Assembly: GCA_949840935.1 (NCBI GenBank) | Contig: CATKXX010000015.1 | Location: forward strand, 1 to 64,000 | Reading direction: 5' to 3' | Length of the DNA stretch: 64,000 nucleotides | From: an uncultured Acetatifactor sp. | Lineage (GTDB): Bacteria; Bacillota; Clostridia; Lachnospirales; Lachnospiraceae | Shown: in pieces, positions 39,822 to 47,544 of the stretch | How positions within the stretch are numbered: the stretch's first letter is position 1 | How the letters are laid out: the number at the start of each line of letters is the position of its first letter | Program-made: the position numbers and the translations under genes | Notes under the pieces: model-generated | Database searches by the model: none | The model's input: the letters and a program-made list of their open reading frames with translations, nothing else | What the model was told of the DNA's origin: nothing

Positions 39822-41729
39822 GTGGCAAAGAGAGCATCGGGCAGGGCAGGTACGGGAAGAAGATCGGCGCGCGGCGCGAACAGGGGCACATCGGCCAGGG
39901 TATCGGGGAACGCATCAAACAGAAGCACTTCAGGGAATGCATCGGCCAGGGCGGGCAGAGGCGCGTCAGGGAACGCATCGGCCAGAGCGGGCAGGGGCGC
40001 ATCAGGGCGGCCGTCGGGGAATGCATCGGCCAGGCCGTCAGGAAGCATTTCGGACATGCCGGGCAGGGGCGCGTCGGGCAGAGCGTCAGGAAGCATTTCG
40101 GACATGCCGGGCAGGGGCGCGTCGGACAGGGCGTCAGGAAGCATTTCGGACATGTCGGGCAGGGGCGCGTCGGACAGGGTGTTGGAGAGAGCGTCGGACG
40201 GGCGGCCGGGCCGGGCATCCGGAAACGCATCGGACAGAGCGGGCAGAGGTTCATCGGAAAGGGCATCGGGGAACGCCAGGCAGGGAAGGAATACGACTGA
40301 CAGGCCGGACAGGAAGGGAGCTGACAGATCCCCGAAAGAGCCGGAAAAGATTAAAAAGTACCGCAGGCCCTTAAACCTGAACATCGGCATGGTTATTTTT
40401 GCCGTGATTTTTGTCTATGTGCTGGTCTGTGTGGTCATGTATTTTCAGACAAGCCATATTGTGCGCTATGAGGTTCAGGAGGGATCGCTGGCTACAAACA
40501 ATATCTATCGGGGCGTCGTTATCCGGGAGGAAAGCGTTGTGTGCACTACCACTGCAGGATATGTCAATTATTATGCCAGAGAGGGCGAACGCGTGGCGAA
40601 GAACGATCTGGTATATGTGGTGGACGAGACGGGACGTCTCAACGAAGAGCTCGAAGGGATGAACATGGGGGAAAATTCCCTGAGTGAGAGGGAGCTGGCT
40701 GAATTTAGAAATGAGATAGTAAATTTCGTTCATGGCTTTGATACCGTTCACTTTGACAATACATATGATTTCAAGTATTCTTTAAAGAATACGGTACTCA
40801 AGCTGGCAAATGTAAATATGCTGCAGAGCGTCAATGACCTGAACGGTGCAACGGGTGCTAATGTGGTCAATTATTCCAACGCTCCCTGCTCGGGAATTGT
40901 GGCATACTGGGTCGATGGGCTCGAGGGGCTTTCGCCTCAGGATGTGACTGCCGGGCTCCTGGAGGGGGAAAATTACGAGAAGACACAGTTTATCGGTAAT
41001 TCGCTGATGGCGGCTGGGGATCCAGCTTATAAGCTTTCTACCAGTGAAATCTGGTCTCTTGTGATTCCCGTGGATGCGGAAAGAGGCGTGCAGCTGCAGG
41101 AGGAGGATTATGTAAAGGTGCGTTTTCTGAAGAACCAGTACGAGTCCTGGGGAAAGGTGAACCTGCTTACCAACGGTGACGGCAATACCTACCTGCAGCT
41201 TACCTTTAATAATTCCATGGTGAGCTTTATTTCAGACAGGTTTCTGGATGTGGAGCTGATCGTGGAGGATGAGACCGGCTTGAAGATACCGGTATCCTCC
41301 ATTGTACAGAAGGAATTCTTCCTGATCCCGGAGGAATATGTGATTCTCGGAGGAAGCAATGGAGGCGAGAGCATCATGCGTCAGTGTTTCCTGGAGGACG
41401 GGACCATATCCAGCGAGATCATGGAGATTGAGGTATACAATTTTGACGAGGAAAACCGGGAATACTATGTGGACAGTTCCATACTGGATGTGGGCGATAC
41501 GCTGTATAAGCTGGACAGCCAGGAGACCTTTACCGTGAGCAAGCGGGCCACGCTCATCGGCGTATACAACATGAACAAGGGGTACGCTGATTTCAAGCAG
41601 ATCAGTATTTTATACCAGAATGACGAATATGCCATCGTAATGCCCAATACGAAATATGGCCTGAGCGTATACGATTATATTGTGCTGGATGCAGATTCGG
41701 TTAATGATGATCAATTTATCAATCAGTAA
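39822..41729 (+). CDS. HlyD-like membrane-fusion protein with repetitive basic N-terminal tail
   Basis: This 635-residue protein has three parts. Residues 1-187 are a disordered cytoplasmic tail of Ser, Gly, Ala and Arg with 12- and 16-residue tandem repeats. One membrane helix follows (about 188-208, IGMVIFAVIFVYVLVCVVMYF). The outer domain begins as a barrel-sandwich hybrid (VQEGSLATNNIYRGVVIREESVVCTTTAGYVNYYAREGERV), like HlyD-type adaptors, and ends in beta-rich parts. The start is GTG 39822, with GGAGG 8 nt upstream; the track TTG at 39807 overlaps that site. It precedes yggS and sepF by 13 nt, so a role at the division site is plausible but inferred. No ABC or RND partner gene is nearby. 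Confidence 0.8.
   Translation: MAKRASGRAGTGRRSARGANRGTSARVSGNASNRSTSGNASARAGRGASGNASARAGRGASGRPSGNASARPSGSISDMPGRGASGRASGSISDMPGRGASDRASGSISDMSGRGASDRVLERASDGRPGRASGNASDRAGRGSSERASGNARQGRNTTDRPDRKGADRSPKEPEKIKKYRRPLNLNIGMVIFAVIFVYVLVCVVMYFQTSHIVRYEVQEGSLATNNIYRGVVIREESVVCTTTAGYVNYYAREGERVAKNDLVYVVDETGRLNEELEGMNMGENSLSERELAEFRNEIVNFVHGFDTVHFDNTYDFKYSLKNTVLKLANVNMLQSVNDLNGATGANVVNYSNAPCSGIVAYWVDGLEGLSPQDVTAGLLEGENYEKTQFIGNSLMAAGDPAYKLSTSEIWSLVIPVDAERGVQLQEEDYVKVRFLKNQYESWGKVNLLTNGDGNTYLQLTFNNSMVSFISDRFLDVELIVEDETGLKIPVSSIVQKEFFLIPEEYVILGGSNGGESIMRQCFLEDGTISSEIMEIEVYNFDEENREYYVDSSILDVGDTLYKLDSQETFTVSKRATLIGVYNMNKGYADFKQISILYQNDEYAIVMPNTKYGLSVYDYIVLDADSVNDDQFINQ
39930..40181 (+). repeat. Coding tandem repeats (36-bp and 48-bp units)
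   Basis: Two near-identical 36-bp units (39930-39965, 39966-40001; SGNASARAGRGA) and a diverged third (40002-40037) are followed by three 48-bp units (40038-40085, 40086-40133, 40134-40181; SGSISDMPGRGASGRA and variants). All unit lengths are multiples of three, so the frame is kept. The block is GC-rich relative to its surroundings and is expected to vary in copy number between strains. Confidence 0.85.
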
Positions 41730-41742
41730 TGGAGGCTTGTAA

Positions 41743-42450
41743 ATGATTCGTGACAATTTGGAGCAGGTACAACAAAGGATAAAGGAGGCTTGTGAGAATG
41801 CCGGGCGCGATGAGAAGGAGGTAACTCTTGTCTCTGTCAGCAAGACAAAGCCTCTGTCCATGCTGCAGGAGGCTTACGAGGCGGGAGTCAGAGACTTCGG
41901 CGAGAACAAGGTTCAGGAGCTGATGGAGAAAATCCCGGAAATGCCCGGGGATGTGCGCTGGCATATGATCGGACATCTGCAGCGAAACAAGGTGAAGTAC
42001 ATTGTTGGAAAGGTATTCCTTATCCACAGCGTGGATTCCCTGCGGCTTGCGGAGGAGATCAGCAGGGAGGCATGCAGGCAGAATACGGATGTAAATATCC
42101 TGCTGGAGGTCAATGTGGCGGAGGAGGAAAGTAAATTCGGAATTACACTGGAGGAGACAGAGGAGCTTGTACGAAAGGCTTCAGAATTGCCCGGAATTCA
42201 CGTCTGCGGGCTTATGACCATTGCCCCTTTTGTTGAAAATGCAGAAGATAATCGTCAGTATTTTAGAAAACTGAAACAATTGTCTGTTGACATAGGAAGG
42301 AAAAACATTGATAATGTTAGTATGAATGTGCTGTCGATGGGTATGACAGGAGATTATCCCGTAGCTGTGGAGGAGGGCGCCACCTGTGTCCGGGTGGGGA
42401 CCGGTATTTTCGGAGAGCGGGATTATGTGAAAGGCATGGTAATTGCATGA
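41743..42450 (+). CDS. yggS: YggS/YlmE-family PLP homeostasis protein
   Basis: This 235-residue single-domain fold-type III PLP-binding protein buffers pyridoxal phosphate and affects amino acid pools. The PLP lysine lies in VTLVSVSKTKPLSML; later signatures are FGENKVQELMEK, WHMIGHLQRNKVKY, GLMTIAPF and LSMGMTGDYPVAVEEGATCVRVGTGIFG. The yggS-sepF order is conserved in Firmicutes (ylmE-ylmF). Its stop overlaps sepF by 4 nt (ATGA). Confidence 0.95.
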   Translation: MIRDNLEQVQQRIKEACENAGRDEKEVTLVSVSKTKPLSMLQEAYEAGVRDFGENKVQELMEKIPEMPGDVRWHMIGHLQRNKVKYIVGKVFLIHSVDSLRLAEEISREACRQNTDVNILLEVNVAEEESKFGITLEETEELVRKASELPGIHVCGLMTIAPFVENAEDNRQYFRKLKQLSVDIGRKNIDNVSMNVLSMGMTGDYPVAVEEGATCVRVGTGIFGERDYVKGMVIA

Positions 42451-42974
42451 GTGTAATGGACAAATTCTTGAATTATATGAAACTGAACGGTGAAGATGAC
42501 GATGACGAATACTATGATGATGAGTATCTGGATGACGAGGAGGATTTAGAGCCTGCACCAAAGAAGACGGCTTCCTCCAGGGCAAAGGATATGGATACAT
42601 ATGAGGATCCCGGCGTGGTAAAGAGGCCGGCTTCCGGGAATAAGATCACCCCGATCAACAAGCCCTCCACCAGGCGTATGAACAACGGCACCGGAATGGA
42701 AGTCTGCGTTATCAAGCCCACCTCTGTGGAGGAGGCCCGCGAGATTACGGAGACACTTCTGGCGAACCGTACCGTAGTGCTGAATCTGGAGGGGCTGGAC
42801 GTAGATATTGCCCAGCGGATCATTGACTTTACCAGCGGCTCCTGCTTCGCAATCGGAGGCAACCTGCAGAAGATTTCCCATTATATCTTTATAATCACCC
42901 CGGCCAGTGTGGATATTTCCGGGGATTTCCAGGATATTTTCGGGAATTCCTTTGAGATGCCGCTGAATAACTGA
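42447..42974 (+). CDS. sepF: Cell division protein SepF
   Basis: This 175-residue protein anchors and bundles FtsZ filaments at the membrane. It has an N-terminal amphipathic helix (MSVMDKFLNYMKLN), an acidic stretch (DDDDEYYDDEYLDDEEDLE), a linker and the SepF core (about 90-170, EVCVIKPTSVEEAREITETLLANRTVVLNLEGLDVDIAQRIIDFTSG). SepF substitutes for FtsA/ZipA functions in many Gram-positives. The acidic tail here and the highly basic tail of the protein encoded two genes upstream make an interesting opposite-charge pair. Confidence 0.95.
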   Translation: MSVMDKFLNYMKLNGEDDDDEYYDDEYLDDEEDLEPAPKKTASSRAKDMDTYEDPGVVKRPASGNKITPINKPSTRRMNNGTGMEVCVIKPTSVEEAREITETLLANRTVVLNLEGLDVDIAQRIIDFTSGSCFAIGGNLQKISHYIFIITPASVDISGDFQDIFGNSFEMPLNN

Positions 42975-43027
42975 TGCGGTAAATGACAATACGATACTGA
43001 TAAAGTGACAGATAAGAAAGGATGGCC

Positions 43028-44137
43028 ATGTCAGAAAGACTACCGGTACTTTACAATAGAAAGCCCTGTTATGATATTGTGTTCACCCAGTCCTTTGATG
43101 AATTGTGGGGTGAATTGGAAGCGTTGGGCTGTGGGGACAGGAAACTCTGTATTGTGACAGATTCCCGGGTGGACGAGCTGTACGGCGATGCTGTGCTAAC
43201 GCTTCTGGAGGGAAAATGTGCGGGTGCTGTCAAGTATGTCTTTCCCAACGGGGAGGAGAATAAGACGCTGGATACGGTAAAGGGTGTTTACCGATTCCTG
43301 ATCGAGGAAGGGTTTGAGCGCAGGGATATGCTGATAGCGCTTGGCGGCGGCGTGGTGGGCGATCTCACGGGATACACGGCGGCCACTTACCTGAGAGGAA
43401 TTGACTTTGTACAGATTCCCACCACCCTGCTCTCCCAGGCGGACAGCAGTATCGGCGGTAAGACAGGTGTGGATTTTGACGGTTATAAGAATATGGTGGG
43501 GGCTTTTAAGATGCCCCGTCTGGTGTATATGAACCTGGCTGTGCTGGCTACCCTGGAGGACAGGCAGTTCTTTTCCGGCTTTGCGGAGGTCATGAAGCAC
43601 GGGCTGATCAGAGACAGCCTGTTCTACGAGTGGTTGATTGAAAATATGTATGAGATCTGCGAGCGCGACCTGGATGTGCTGCAGGAAATGCTGAAGCGAA
43701 GCTGTGGTGTGAAGAAGCTTGTGGTGGAGAAGGATCCCACGGAAAAAGGGGACAGAGCGCTGTTGAACCTGGGCCATACCATCGGCCATGCCATTGAAAA
43801 GTATAAGGATTTCCAGCTGTATCATGGAGAATGTGTGGCGCTGGGCTGTGTGGCGGCGGCATATATTTCCTGGAAAAAGGGAATGCTTTCCATGGAGGAA
43901 TATTACGAGATCAGGGATATGTTCGTGCCCTTTAACCTTCCGATTTCCATAGAGGACATCAATCCCCGGGAAATCCTGCGACTGACCAGGTCGGACAAAA
44001 AGATGGAAGCGGGGAAGATTAAATTTGTCCTGCTGAAAAGGATTGGCAGGGCGGTGATAGACAGGTCTGTTACGGAGGAGGAAATACTGGCCGCCGTCAA
44101 CGAGATTTATTTCAGCGAAGAGGATGCCCATGAATAA
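43028..44137 (+). CDS. aroB: 3-dehydroquinate synthase
   Basis: This 369-residue NAD- and zinc-dependent enzyme carries out the second step of the shikimate pathway. The signatures GGGVVGDLTGYTAATYLRGIDFVQIPTTLLSQADSSIGGKTGV and the metal-binding LNLGHTIGHAIEK and YHGECVALG are complete. AAAGGA supports the ATG at 43028; the track start six bases earlier would bury the site. No other shikimate genes are nearby; lspA overlaps its end by 8 nt. Confidence 0.95.
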   Translation: MSERLPVLYNRKPCYDIVFTQSFDELWGELEALGCGDRKLCIVTDSRVDELYGDAVLTLLEGKCAGAVKYVFPNGEENKTLDTVKGVYRFLIEEGFERRDMLIALGGGVVGDLTGYTAATYLRGIDFVQIPTTLLSQADSSIGGKTGVDFDGYKNMVGAFKMPRLVYMNLAVLATLEDRQFFSGFAEVMKHGLIRDSLFYEWLIENMYEICERDLDVLQEMLKRSCGVKKLVVEKDPTEKGDRALLNLGHTIGHAIEKYKDFQLYHGECVALGCVAAAYISWKKGMLSMEEYYEIRDMFVPFNLPISIEDINPREILRLTRSDKKMEAGKIKFVLLKRIGRAVIDRSVTEEEILAAVNEIYFSEEDAHE

Positions 44138-44654
44138 AAGAGTAAAGATGTTATTGATCGATGCTGTCATTATAGCGGTATTGCTGACCTTTGACCAGTT
44201 TACCAAAAGGCTTGCCATCCTGTATCTGAAGAACAATCCGGCGGTAGTGCTGATAGACGGGGTGCTGGAGCTGCAGTATCTGGAAAACAGGGGATCCGCT
44301 TTCGGGATGCTGCAGAATCAGAAATTTTTCATCCTGTTTGTGGGAATCGTATTCCTTATGGTAATCCTGTTTTTTCTGTTCAAGCTGCCGGATCATAAGA
44401 AATACGATATTGTCCATGTGCTGCTGTCCGTTGTGATCGCGGGCGGGATTGGCAATATGATAGACAGGTTCCGGTTTGATTATGTTGTGGATTTTATTTC
44501 CTTTATCCTGATCAACTATCCGATCTTCAATGTAGCTGACTGCTATATTGTAGTGGCGATGATCGGGCTGTTTATTTTGTTTGCCTTCGTGTTCAAGGAG
44601 AAGGATTTGGAATTTCTGAATTTTAAACAGAGCCGGTATCGGATGAAGGAATAA
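44130..44654 (+). CDS. lspA: Lipoprotein signal peptidase (signal peptidase II)
   Basis: This 174-residue membrane aspartyl protease cleaves prolipoproteins before the lipidated cysteine. It has four membrane segments. The catalytic aspartates lie in GGIGNMIDRFRFDYVVDFI and FNVADCYIVVAMI. Substrates in this window include the carboxypeptidase lipoprotein and LivJ. GAGGA precedes the ATG at 44130. rluD follows at 23 nt, the usual lspA-rluD order. Confidence 0.95.
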   Translation: MNKRVKMLLIDAVIIAVLLTFDQFTKRLAILYLKNNPAVVLIDGVLELQYLENRGSAFGMLQNQKFFILFVGIVFLMVILFFLFKLPDHKKYDIVHVLLSVVIAGGIGNMIDRFRFDYVVDFISFILINYPIFNVADCYIVVAMIGLFILFAFVFKEKDLEFLNFKQSRYRMKE

Positions 44655-44677
44655 ATGAGACAGCAGGAGAGGGCCGG

Positions 44678-45586
44678 ATGGAACGGTTTCGGTTTGAGAT
44701 AACAGAGGAGCTGGAGGATGAGAGGATCGATAAGTGTTTGTCGGCGCTTATCGATTCTTTGTCGCGCTCTTTTATCCAGAAGCTCATCAGAGAGGGAGAG
44801 ATCACTGTGGACGGCCGTCCCGTGAAGGGGAGCTATCGGGTGAAGGTAGAGGATATTGTGGAATTTGATCTGCCGGAATCTGTGGAGCCGGATATCGAGC
44901 CGGAAAACATCCCCCTGGACATCCTCTACGAGGATAAAGATGTGATCGTGGTAAACAAGCCCAAGGGGATGGTAGTGCATCCCGCTGCAGGCCATTACAG
45001 CGGTACGCTGGTCAATGCGCTGATGTACCACTGCGGGAGTGAACTTTCCGGCATCAACGGCTGTATGCGCCCGGGGATCGTACACCGTATCGATATGGAT
45101 ACCACGGGTTCGGTCATAGCCTGCAAAAACAACGCCGCCCATCTGTGCCTTGCCAGACAGCTGAAGGAGCATACTGTCAACAGGCGGTATGTGGCAATCT
45201 GCTGCGGCAGCGTAAAGGAAGATGAGGGCACTGTTGACAGGCCCATAGGCCGCCATCCCACAGAACGAAAAAAAATGGCGGTCAATGAGCGGAATGGCAG
45301 GAGGGCGGTGACCCATTACCGTGTCCTGCAGCGTTTTGAAAAGTACACCTATATAGAATGCAGGCTGGAAACCGGGAGAACCCATCAGATCAGGGTACAT
45401 ATGGCGAGTATCGGGCATCCTCTCCTGGGAGATGAAATTTATTCTAACCACAGATCACCTTTCCGCCTGCAGGGACAGACGCTTCACGCAAAAACCCTTG
45501 GATTCATCCACCCCTCTACAGGGGAGTATGTGGAAGTAGAGGCCCCGCTGCCGGAATACTTCCGCCAGTTACTGCTTACTCTGTGA
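44678..45586 (+). CDS. rluD: RluD-family 23S rRNA pseudouridine synthase
   Basis: This 302-residue enzyme has an N-terminal S4 RNA-binding domain (ERIDKCLSALIDSLSRSFIQKLIREGEITVDGRPVKGSYRV) and a catalytic domain with the RluA-class motif GIVHRIDMDTTGSVI (catalytic Asp), ETGRTHQIRVHMASIGHPLLGD and LHAKTLGF. The exact target uridines are not certain in Firmicutes. AGGAGAGGG precedes the ATG. Confidence 0.93.
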   Translation: MERFRFEITEELEDERIDKCLSALIDSLSRSFIQKLIREGEITVDGRPVKGSYRVKVEDIVEFDLPESVEPDIEPENIPLDILYEDKDVIVVNKPKGMVVHPAAGHYSGTLVNALMYHCGSELSGINGCMRPGIVHRIDMDTTGSVIACKNNAAHLCLARQLKEHTVNRRYVAICCGSVKEDEGTVDRPIGRHPTERKKMAVNERNGRRAVTHYRVLQRFEKYTYIECRLETGRTHQIRVHMASIGHPLLGDEIYSNHRSPFRLQGQTLHAKTLGFIHPSTGEYVEVEAPLPEYFRQLLLTL

Positions 45587-45631
45587 CCAGTAACCTTCCG
45601 GCTTACTTATGGAGATCATTTGATTTAATAG

Positions 45632-45660
45632 TTGCCTGAATTCTTGAAATAGAGTATAAT
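45632..45660 (+). promoter_or_regulatory. Promoter of the first cytidylate-kinase-like gene
   Basis: TTGCCT (45632-45637), a 17-bp spacer and perfect TATAAT (45655-45660) lie 35 bp before the start codon. Confidence 0.65.
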
Positions 45661-45695
45661 ATAATCAGAAAAAACATGGAAAAGGGGTGTGTTAT

Positions 45696-46322
45696 ATGAA
45701 TACAGTTATAACGATTGGCAGACAATTTGGCTCCGCAGGGCGTGAGATCGGGGAAAAGCTTGCGGAATATTTCGGGATTAAATGCTATGATAAAGAGCTG
45801 TTGACCAGGGCTGCCCAGGAGAGCGGCTTTTGTGAGGAAATGATCCAGAACCATGATGAGCGTCCTACTAACTCCTTCCTGTATAATCTGGTCATGGACA
45901 CGTATTCCTTCGGGTACAATGCGTCCTCCTTCGTGGATATGCCCATAAGCCATAAGGTATTCCTGGCACAGTTTGACACCATCAAGAAGATTGCGGACGA
46001 GGGGCCCTGCGTAATCGTGGGCCGTTGTGCAGATTATGCGCTGACGGATTACAAGAATGTGATCAATCTGTTTATCTATGGCAATGAGGAATGCAAGGTG
46101 AAGCGCATTATGAAGAAGTATGAGCTCAGCGAGGCCAAGGCAAGGGATATGATCATCAAGAAGGATAAGCAGCGCCAGAGTTATTACAATTACTATTCCT
46201 CCAAGAAGTGGGGCCGCGCTGACAGCTATGACCTGTGTATCAACAGCAGTGTCCTGGGGGTTGAGGGTACGGTGAAGCTGATCACACAGTATGTGGAGGA
46301 TTTCGAGAAGGCAAACGCTTAA
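45696..46322 (+). CDS. Cytidylate kinase-like family protein (paralogue 1)
   Basis: This 208-residue P-loop protein has NTVITIGRQFGSAGREIGEKLAEYF, where the Walker A is the unusual GRQFGSAGREIG form, and GPCVIVGRCADYAL. It belongs to the cytidylate kinase-like family of Clostridia rather than to true Cmk, and its substrate is not established. AAAGGGG precedes the ATG at 45696. A homologue lies at 56.6 kb with the same CVI(V/I)GRCADY and YDLC(I/L)NSS motifs. It is a single-gene transcript with its own promoter. Confidence 0.88.
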   Translation: MNTVITIGRQFGSAGREIGEKLAEYFGIKCYDKELLTRAAQESGFCEEMIQNHDERPTNSFLYNLVMDTYSFGYNASSFVDMPISHKVFLAQFDTIKKIADEGPCVIVGRCADYALTDYKNVINLFIYGNEECKVKRIMKKYELSEAKARDMIIKKDKQRQSYYNYYSSKKWGRADSYDLCINSSVLGVEGTVKLITQYVEDFEKANA

Positions 46323-46356
46323 AAATATATAATAGCGCATAAATTTGAAATAGGCA

Positions 46357-46386
46357 TTGACAAAATAAGGCACCTCATGCTATGAT
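46357..46386 (+). promoter_or_regulatory. Promoter of the L21-L27 operon
   Basis: Perfect TTGACA (46357-46362), an 18-bp spacer and TATGAT (46381-46386) give a strong ribosomal-protein promoter, with transcription expected near 46393. Confidence 0.8.
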
Positions 46387-46392
46387 ACTACG

Positions 46393-46505
46393 GTATGCCG
46401 CATAACGAGGTAGAAGTGTGTGCACATGGTAATGTGTATGCCACCGAAGTTAGCGAGTAAATGAACGGGAATCTACCGCAGTTCATGAATAGGAGGTGCC
46501 TTACT
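46393..46505 (+). ncRNA. Ribosomal protein L21 leader
   Basis: The transcript before rplU folds into nested stems: GGTAGA with TCTACC, a small CACAT/ATGTG hairpin, and ATGAAC (near 46460) with GTTCAT, which competes with the first stem. Its position in front of rplU and its layout match the L21 leader family of Firmicutes, through which ribosomal protein genes are autoregulated. The AGGAGG ribosome binding site lies at its 3' end. The boundary is estimated from the promoter. I could not run the covariance model. Confidence 0.75.
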
Positions 46506-46811
46506 ATGTACGCAATTATTGCAACAGGCGGAAAACAGTACAAGGTTTCCGAGGGTGATGTGATCAAGGTTGAGAAACTGGACGCAGAAGCCGGGAACAC
46601 TGTTATTTTTGACCAGGTGATCGCAGTAAGTGACGGAACCCTGAAGGTTGGCGAGGACGTTGCAAACGCAAACGTGACTGCAACCGTAATGGAGCAGGGG
46701 AAGGGTAAGAAGGTTATTGTATACAAGTACAAGAGAAAAACCGGATACCATAAAAAGAACGGTCACAGGCAAGCATACACTCAGGTTAAGATTGACAAGA
46801 TCAATGCATAA
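46506..46811 (+). CDS. rplU: 50S ribosomal protein L21
   Basis: This 101-residue protein binds 23S rRNA ([25 protein letters not shown]...[27 protein letters not shown]). The ATG at 46506 has AGGAGG upstream; the track start at 46461 lies inside the leader. It is the first gene of rplU-prp-rpmA. Confidence 0.98.
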   Translation: MYAIIATGGKQYKVSEGDVIKVEKLDAEAGNTVIFDQVIAVSDGTLKVGEDVANANVTATVMEQGKGKKVIVYKYKRKTGYHKKNGHRQAYTQVKIDKINA

Positions 46812-46817
46812 TAAGCT

Positions 46818-47150
46818 ATGATAACCGTAGTGATCCGCAGGACAAAGGACCATGCATACAGGGGATTCCTCTGTATGGGACATGCAGAGTATTCAAAGCC
46901 CGGCAAACCGGATGTGGTGTGCGCAGCTGTTTCCGCGCTGACCATCGGGACGGTCAATTCCCTGGAGGAATTGGCGGGAGAACGTCTGAAGGTCAGCCAG
47001 GACGGGAAAACGGGGTATCTCAGATGTGATTTTGAGGGCACTCTGCAGGAAAAGTCCAATTTCCTCATGGATGCCATGACATTTTCGCTGGAAGCCATAA
47101 GCAGGGAATATGGACAGAAGTATTTACAGGTTAAGATAGAGGAGGTGTAA
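46818..47150 (+). CDS. prp: Ribosomal-processing cysteine protease Prp
   Basis: This 110-residue protease removes the N-terminal extension of L27, an essential step in Firmicutes. The catalytic His and Cys are visible (FLCMGHAEYSKPGKPDVVCAAVSAL). It lies between rplU and rpmA, its usual place, with only 6 nt before and 3 nt after. Its substrate site is present in the L27 encoded next. Confidence 0.95.
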   Translation: MITVVIRRTKDHAYRGFLCMGHAEYSKPGKPDVVCAAVSALTIGTVNSLEELAGERLKVSQDGKTGYLRCDFEGTLQEKSNFLMDAMTFSLEAISREYGQKYLQVKIEEV

Positions 47151-47153
47151 GCC

Positions 47154-47438
47154 ATGTTAAATATGAACCTTCAATTTTTCGCTCATAAAAAGGGAGTGGG
47201 CTCTACCAAGAACGGCAGGGATTCCGAGTCCAAAAGATTAGGTGCGAAGAGAGCTGATGGACAATTCGTAAAGGCAGGAAACATTCTGTACAGACAGCGT
47301 GGAACCAAGATTCACCCCGGCATCAATGTGGGTATCGGCGGCGATGATACCCTGTTTGCATTAGTTGACGGTGTCCTCCGTTTCGAAAGAAAGGGCAGAG
47401 ACAAGAAGCAGGCTTCCGTGTATCCTGTAGAGAAATAA
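47154..47438 (+). CDS. rpmA: 50S ribosomal protein L27 (with cleavable N-terminus)
   Basis: This 94-residue protein sits near the peptidyl transferase centre. The N-terminus [20 protein letters not shown] carries the Firmicute extension, cleaved by Prp between Phe and Ala in [15 protein letters not shown] precedes the ATG. A strong terminator ends the operon. Confidence 0.98.
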   Translation: MLNMNLQFFAHKKGVGSTKNGRDSESKRLGAKRADGQFVKAGNILYRQRGTKIHPGINVGIGGDDTLFALVDGVLRFERKGRDKKQASVYPVEK

Positions 47439-47450
47439 TTACGAATCAGG

Positions 47451-47489
47451 CAGGACTTCAAACTAATGATGTTTGAAGTCCTGTTTTTT
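47451..47489 (+). terminator. Terminator of rplU-prp-rpmA
   Basis: A 13-bp perfect stem (CAGGACTTCAAAC with GTTTGAAGTCCTG), a 7-nt loop and six T. Confidence 0.92.
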
Positions 47490-47544
47490 CCAAGTGGTTT
47501 ATTCCCGCGGGCAATGAGGAAAAGATGACAGATCAGGAGGCAGC

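Noticed and set aside
39930-40181. Tandem repeats considered as a CRISPR array
   Set aside because: Units are contiguous, without unique spacers, and encode protein; no cas genes are present.
39787-40374. 195-residue plus-strand ORF in another frame of the repeat block
   Set aside because: Its repeats come from the same minisatellite. It ends without a domain, and the HlyD-like frame has the better ribosome binding site.
39773-40390. 205-residue minus-strand ORF with PDALSDAPLPGMSEM repeats
   Set aside because: It is the reverse frame of the coding minisatellite. The plus-strand frame continues into a conserved membrane protein; this one does not.
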